NCBI RefSeq assembly: GCF_003148685.1
Contig: NZ_QGGR01000009.1
Coordinates: forward strand, 248,001-312,000
Length of the DNA: 64,000 nt
Reading direction: 5' to 3'
Source of the DNA: Actinoplanes xinjiangensis
Lineage (GTDB): Bacteria; Actinomycetota; Actinomycetes; Mycobacteriales; Micromonosporaceae
The position numbers were made by a program, and so were the translations under genes. The notes under the pieces were generated by a model. It saw only the letters and a program-made list of their open reading frames with translations, ran no database searches and was not told the origin of the DNA. Position 1 is the first letter of the stretch; every line of letters starts with the position of its first letter. Positions 60,998 through 64,000 of this stretch are shown here, one piece after another.

Positions 60998-62251
60998 TTG
61001 AACCGCTTCCAACGGGTCCGGGACAACCTGGCCCGGGCCTACGAGGCCGGCCGGCAGTCGGTGCGGCAGGCTCGGGCCGATCGTCCGGCGGAAGCCGATC
61101 GGTATGACGAGTTCCTCCCGCCCCGAACGGAACCCGAGATCGTGCACGCGTCGACGAACAGCCGGGACGACGCGGACGTGCCACAGCCGTTACGTATCGC
61201 CGCGGCCTGGAGCTGGCGGCTGATCGTGGTCGGGGTGATCGGCTGGGCCCTGCTGCGCCTGATCGGCATGGTCAGCATCGTGGTCGTCCCGCTGGCCATC
61301 GCGCTGCTGTTGTCGGCGCTGTTCGGCCCGGCGGTGGGCTGGCTGCTCCGGCTGCGCCTGCCCCGCTCGCTGGCCACCTTCCTGGTGCTGGTGACGGGGG
61401 TCGGCCTGCTGGTGGGCACGTTGACCCTGGTGGTGAACGAGTTCATCGCGGGTGTGCCGAAGCTGACGGAGAACGCCGCGGCCGGTGTCAATCAGATCCA
61501 GACGTGGGCCAAGACGGGCCCCCTGCACCTCTCCAACGACCAGGTGGCCCAGGGCATCTCCACGGCGCAGGAGTGGGTGAACTCGAACACGGCGGCGCTG
61601 ACGTCCACCGGCATCGCGACCGTCGCGACCATCGCCGAGCTGGTCACCGGGATGCTGCTGGTGATCTTCGCGACCTTCTTCTTCCTGCGCGACGGGCGGA
61701 CCATCTGGCGGTTCATCGTGCGGCTGTTCCCGGTGAACGCGCGCTGGTCGCTGGCCGACGCCGGGGACGCGGGCTGGCGCACCCTGGGTGCCTACGTGCG
61801 GGCCACCGTGCTGGTCGCCTTCATCGACGCGGTCGGCATCGGCATGGCGCTGGTGGTGCTGGAGGTGGAGTTCGCGTTCCCGCTGGCCGCACTGGTGTTC
61901 CTGGGCGCGTTCGTGCCGATCGTGGGTGCCAGCGTGTCCGGGGCGGTGGCCGTGCTGGTGGCGCTGGTCGACGAGGGCTGGGTGATCGCGCTGATCACAC
62001 TGGGCGCCGTCATCCTGGTCCAGCAGATCGAGGGGCACGTGCTCCAGCCGCTGATCATGGGCCGGGCGGTGTCGGTGCACCCGCTCGCGGTGATCATCGG
62101 GATCGCGTGCGGCGTGGTGCTGGCCGGGATCATCGGGGCGCTGGTGGCCGTACCGTTGATCGCCGTTCTGAACACCGCGGTCCGGCGGCTGTCCCGGCGG
62201 CGGCCGGAGGTGCCACCGCATGCGGAGGTCGTGACCACCGGCGGGCCGTGA
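60998..62251 (+). CDS. AI-2E-family transporter
   Basis: About 417 residues. TTG 60998 is preferred, because GAGGGGGG lies 8 bp ahead and TACTAGCGT, a promoter-like hexamer, overlaps the alternative GTG 60959. Eight membrane segments: WRLIVVGVIGWALLRLIG, VSIVVVPLAIALLLSALFG, FLVLVTGVGLLVGTLTLVV, TVATIAELVTGMLLVIFATF, then LVAFIDAVGIGMALVVLEVE, ALVFLGAFVPIVGASVSGAV, VIALITLGAVILVQQIEGHV and ALVAVPLIAVLNTAV. QQIEGHVLQPLIMGRAVSVH is the family fingerprint. Members export small molecules or act as Na+/H+ antiporters. Confidence 0.88.
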   Translation: MNRFQRVRDNLARAYEAGRQSVRQARADRPAEADRYDEFLPPRTEPEIVHASTNSRDDADVPQPLRIAAAWSWRLIVVGVIGWALLRLIGMVSIVVVPLAIALLLSALFGPAVGWLLRLRLPRSLATFLVLVTGVGLLVGTLTLVVNEFIAGVPKLTENAAAGVNQIQTWAKTGPLHLSNDQVAQGISTAQEWVNSNTAALTSTGIATVATIAELVTGMLLVIFATFFFLRDGRTIWRFIVRLFPVNARWSLADAGDAGWRTLGAYVRATVLVAFIDAVGIGMALVVLEVEFAFPLAALVFLGAFVPIVGASVSGAVAVLVALVDEGWVIALITLGAVILVQQIEGHVLQPLIMGRAVSVHPLAVIIGIACGVVLAGIIGALVAVPLIAVLNTAVRRLSRRRPEVPPHAEVVTTGGP

Positions 62252-62257
62252 GGTTCC

Positions 62258-62310
62258 AGCTGGTTCTCACCGCTGTCTCCGGGCCCCGGAGACAGCGGTG
62301 ACGACCAGCT
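62258..62310. repeat. 53-bp palindrome, single diverged copy with compensated changes
   Basis: Left arm AGCTGGTTCTCACCGCTGTC, centre TCCGGGCCCCGGA, right arm GACAGCGGTGACGACCAGCT. Compared with the 29285 copy, three positions have changed on both arms so that pairing is kept (first/last G-C to A-T, seventh C-G to T-A, and A-T to C-G next to the loop). It starts 6 bp after the AI-2E stop and is followed directly by a second, ordinary terminator. Confidence 0.95.
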
Positions 62311-62343
62311 GAAGAAGGGGACCCCGACGGGGTCCCCTTCTTC
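62311..62343. terminator. 15-bp perfect hairpin between convergent genes
   Basis: GAAGAAGGGGACCCC (62311-62325), loop GAC, then GGGGTCCCCTTCTTC (62329-62343). It is arranged as a bidirectional intrinsic terminator for the AI-2E gene and the convergent sseC. Confidence 0.9.
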
Positions 62344-62358
62344 TCAACAGAGCGTGGG

Positions 62359-62706
62359 TCAGACGGTCGCCACGTCGAGCGCGATCTCGTTGACGCCGCG
62401 GTCGGCGTCGACGACCAGCTCGCCGTTGCCGTGCCGGCTCAGCGCCCGCACGGTCCAGGAGCCGGGTGCCGCGAAGAAGCGGAACACACCCTCGGGAGAG
62501 GACACCACCTCGGCGGTGAACTCGCCGGAGCCGTCCAGCAGGCGCACGTAGGCACCGCCGACGACCTCACCGTCCGCGTTGCGCACGATGCCGGTGATCA
62601 CCGTCTCCTTGGCCAGGTCCACGCTGCTGGGGAGGGACGCGGACTGGTCCGGGGCGGCGCAGCCGGCGGCCACGTTCGCTGCGACGTTCGTTGCGGGAGA
62701 AGTCAT
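62359..62706 (-). CDS. sseC: DUF1416 protein (SseC)
   Basis: 115 residues from ATG 62706, starting 2 bp after the sulfurtransferase stop. The C-terminal two-thirds is a carboxypeptidase-regulatory-like beta fold (TGIVRNADGEVVGGAYVRLL, FRFFAAPGSWTVRALSR). It corresponds to mycobacterial SseC, which is always next to CysA-type sulfurtransferases. The molecular job of SseC is not established; the context points to sulfur metabolism. Confidence 0.88.
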   Translation of the reverse strand: MTSPATNVAANVAAGCAAPDQSASLPSSVDLAKETVITGIVRNADGEVVGGAYVRLLDGSGEFTAEVVSSPEGVFRFFAAPGSWTVRALSRHGNGELVVDADRGVNEIALDVATV

Positions 62707-62708
62707 GA

Positions 62709-63557
62709 TCAGGCCTTTCCGGGCTCGTCGCCGAGGGCGATCGGCACGCCGATGAGCGATCCGTACTCGGTCCACGAACCGTCGTAGTTCTTCACGTTCT
62801 CGTGGCCGAGGAGTTCCTTCAGCACGAACCAGGTGTGCGAGGAGCGCTCGCCGATGCGGCAGTAGGCGATGGTGTCCTTGCTGCCGTCGAGGCCGGCCTC
62901 ACCGTAGATCTTGGCGAGTTCCTCGTCGGACTTGAAGGTGCCGTCCTCGTTGGCGGCCTTGCTCCACGGCACGCTGATCGCGGTCGGGATGTGGCCACCC
63001 CGCTGCGACTGCTCCTGGGGCAGGTGCGCCGGCGCGAGCAGGCGGCCGGCGAACTCGTCGGGGCTGCGCACGTCGACCAGGTTCTTCACGCCGATGGCCT
63101 GGACGACCTCGTCACGGAACGCGCGGATCTCCAGGTTCGGAGCCTTGGCGGTGTAGGAGGTCTTCTCGCGGACCGGTACGTCCTTGGAGTACGGGCGGGC
63201 GTCCAGTTCCCACTTCTTGCGGCCGCCGTCGATCAGCCGGACCTGCTCGTGGCCGTACAGCTTGAAGTACCAGTACGCGTACGCCGCGAACCAGTTGTTG
63301 TTGCCGCCGTACAGGATCACGGTGTCGTCGTTGGAGATACCGCGCTCGGACAGCAGCGCCTCGAACTGCTCCTGGTTGACGAAGTCACGGCGGACCGGGT
63401 CCTGCAGGTCCTTCTTCCAGTCCAGCTTGATGGCGCCGGGGATGTGGCCGCCGTCGTAGGCGGTGGTGTCCTCGTCGACCTCGACGAAGACGAGGCCCGG
63501 GGTCTCCAGGTTCTGCTCGGCCCAATCGGCCGAGACGAGTGCGGTGTCGCGACTCAT
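62709..63557 (-). CDS. Thiosulfate/3-mercaptopyruvate sulfurtransferase (CysA2/SseA type)
   Basis: 282 residues from ATG 63557. Two rhodanese domains. The first (from VSADWAEQNLE, with YDGGHIPGAIKLDW) is inactive-like. The second carries the active-site cysteine in YCRIGERSSHTWF, with VDVRSPDEFAG and GGHIPTAISVPWS. It transfers sulfane sulfur from thiosulfate to an acceptor thiol or cyanide. The gene order LmeA-family, leader peptide, sulfurtransferase, sseC matches mycobacterial lmeA...cysA2-sseC. It is preceded by a cysteine-rich attenuation peptide. Confidence 0.93.
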   Translation of the reverse strand: MSRDTALVSADWAEQNLETPGLVFVEVDEDTTAYDGGHIPGAIKLDWKKDLQDPVRRDFVNQEQFEALLSERGISNDDTVILYGGNNNWFAAYAYWYFKLYGHEQVRLIDGGRKKWELDARPYSKDVPVREKTSYTAKAPNLEIRAFRDEVVQAIGVKNLVDVRSPDEFAGRLLAPAHLPQEQSQRGGHIPTAISVPWSKAANEDGTFKSDEELAKIYGEAGLDGSKDTIAYCRIGERSSHTWFVLKELLGHENVKNYDGSWTEYGSLIGVPIALGDEPGKA

Positions 63558-63743
63558 CGGTTCACTCCCTGTGGAAGGTGGGTGGAGGGAGAGTCAGCGC
63601 ACGGAGAGAGCAAGATGTCGCACTCCGCGCGGACCCATCGGTGGGTGGGATCACGGGCTGCTGTGCGACGGCGCCACTGCCGGGCAGAAAGTGCCCTGGG
63701 CTTAGCTAGAGCTTCAGAAGGTGCTCAGCACGAGGTGGCCCCG
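63558..63743. other. Leader region between the Cys peptide and the sulfurtransferase gene
   Basis: 186 bp of probable transcribed leader without a gene. On the minus strand it passes from the peptide stop through GCACCTTCTGAAGCTCTAGC and a GC-rich section before GGGAGTG, the ribosome binding site for the sulfurtransferase. I see no strong intrinsic terminator, so control may be by Rho access or by hiding the ribosome binding site. Confidence 0.55.
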
Positions 63744-63821
63744 TCAGATGACGGGACGACACAGGCACGCGGCCACGCGGCACAGGTCGACCGCGCGCCT
63801 TTTCGTGAGCAACAGGCTCAT
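63744..63821 (-). CDS. Cysteine-rich leader peptide (attenuator) of the sulfurtransferase operon
   Basis: A 25-residue minus-strand frame, ATG 63821 to TGA 63744, beginning MSLLLTKRRAVD and ending LCRVAACLCRPVI, with three Cys codons in its last third. A hairpin-like CCCGTCATCTGACGGG overlaps its stop. Short Cys-coding frames of this kind upstream of cysA/sse genes act in actinobacteria as cysteine-responsive attenuators: stalling at Cys codons when cysteine is scarce changes RNA folding and allows downstream expression. It is too short for standard gene finders. Confidence 0.85.
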   Translation of the reverse strand: MSLLLTKRRAVDLCRVAACLCRPVI

Positions 63822-63890
63822 GAGAAACGACCCTACCAGCGGGCCCAACTCTCGGAACAGGTCCGACCACGATCCGGGATCGGACGGTCG

Positions 63891-64000
63891 TCACACTCCG
63901 GCCGCGGCCAGGTTGACGTCGCTCGCTCCGAAGGTGAACCGCAGGCCCTCCGGGAGCGGCTGCAGCTCCTGGATCACCAGATTCAACGGCAGCTTCGGCA
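63891..64000 (-). CDS. 3' end of an LmeA/DUF2993-family protein (partial)
   Basis: About 36 C-terminal residues are visible, reading out of the right edge: LPLNLVIQELQPLPEGL then RFTFGASDVNLAAAGV and TGA (63891-63893). The pattern of a short strand, a Leu/Pro-rich turn and a final strand ending in V-x-L fits the last repeat of DUF2993 (LmeA) lipid-binding proteins. The position next to the cysA-sseC operon matches mycobacterial gene order. Most of the gene is outside the window. Confidence 0.55.
   Translation of the reverse strand, partial: PKLPLNLVIQELQPLPEGLRFTFGASDVNLAAAGV

Overview
This is a GC-rich (roughly 70% G+C), densely packed chromosomal segment of an actinomycete. GTG and TTG starts and 1-4 bp gene overlaps are frequent. 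A SARP regulator, a SAM-I leader on thrC, CIRCE boxes on an orphan groEL, a Cdc48-like AAA protein, an LmeA-CysA-SseC block and proline-rich DUF2510/RDD/PrsW membrane proteins all fit a filamentous actinobacterium. The overall flavour suggests Micromonosporaceae (Actinoplanes-like), but that is an inference without any database search. I found no phage, transposase, CRISPR array or biosynthetic cluster; it reads as core and semi-core chromosome.

Layout. 0-15 kb: an F420/PPOX-type oxidoreductase, a TPR membrane protein, a MazG-like protein, a 1.2 kb gene-free stretch with two families of tandem repeats (17 bp and 43 bp), a propeller protein, a ROK regulator divergent from an MFS exporter, an RDD protein coupled to a HisC-like aminotransferase and divergent from an Lrp/AsnC regulator, a second propeller protein, a class I (Fe-S) fumarase and a lipoprotein. 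15-25 kb: a 993-residue SARP/STAND/TPR regulator overlapping fumC (class II fumarase), then cysS-rlmB, a third propeller protein, two small secreted proteins and tRNA-Thr. 25-36 kb: a MsiK/UgpC-type sugar ABC ATPase, a fourth propeller protein, GNAT, a membrane protein, a Pyr_excise-like protein, an RCK-pore-RCK channel, a DUF4032 protein, a secreted serine protease and a PAP2 protein. 36-40 kb: an amino-sugar operon (SIS isomerase, ROK kinase, nagA) divergent from a DeoR regulator, with a duplicated operator-like sequence between them. 40-49 kb: DUF3263, a Cdc48-like AAA ATPase, an S15 hydrolase fused to an ABC ATPase with its permease, a double GNAT and riboswitch-controlled thrC. 49-56 kb: GNAT, an HExxH protein, orphan groEL with two CIRCE operators, a disrupted secreted cadherin-like gene and glpD. 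56-64 kb: DUF4031, an HD hydrolase, a FUSC transporter, a PrsW protease, an orphan GroES-like protein, an AI-2E transporter, and the cysteine-leader / sulfurtransferase / sseC sulfur operon next to an LmeA-family gene.

The most interesting structure is a family of 53-bp imperfect palindromes. Eight copies lie at four unlinked loci, each directly behind a stop codon. At two loci they form triplets with exactly the same 63-bp period, and base changes in one arm are compensated in the other. They look like a genome-wide REP/MITE-like or terminator element peculiar to this lineage. Other highlights are the thrC SAM-I leader whose closing helix overlaps the ribosome binding site, the Cys-rich attenuator peptide, the hydrolase-ABC fusion, the channel with an abnormal selectivity filter, and the repeat-expanded ROK protein with a palindromic operator.
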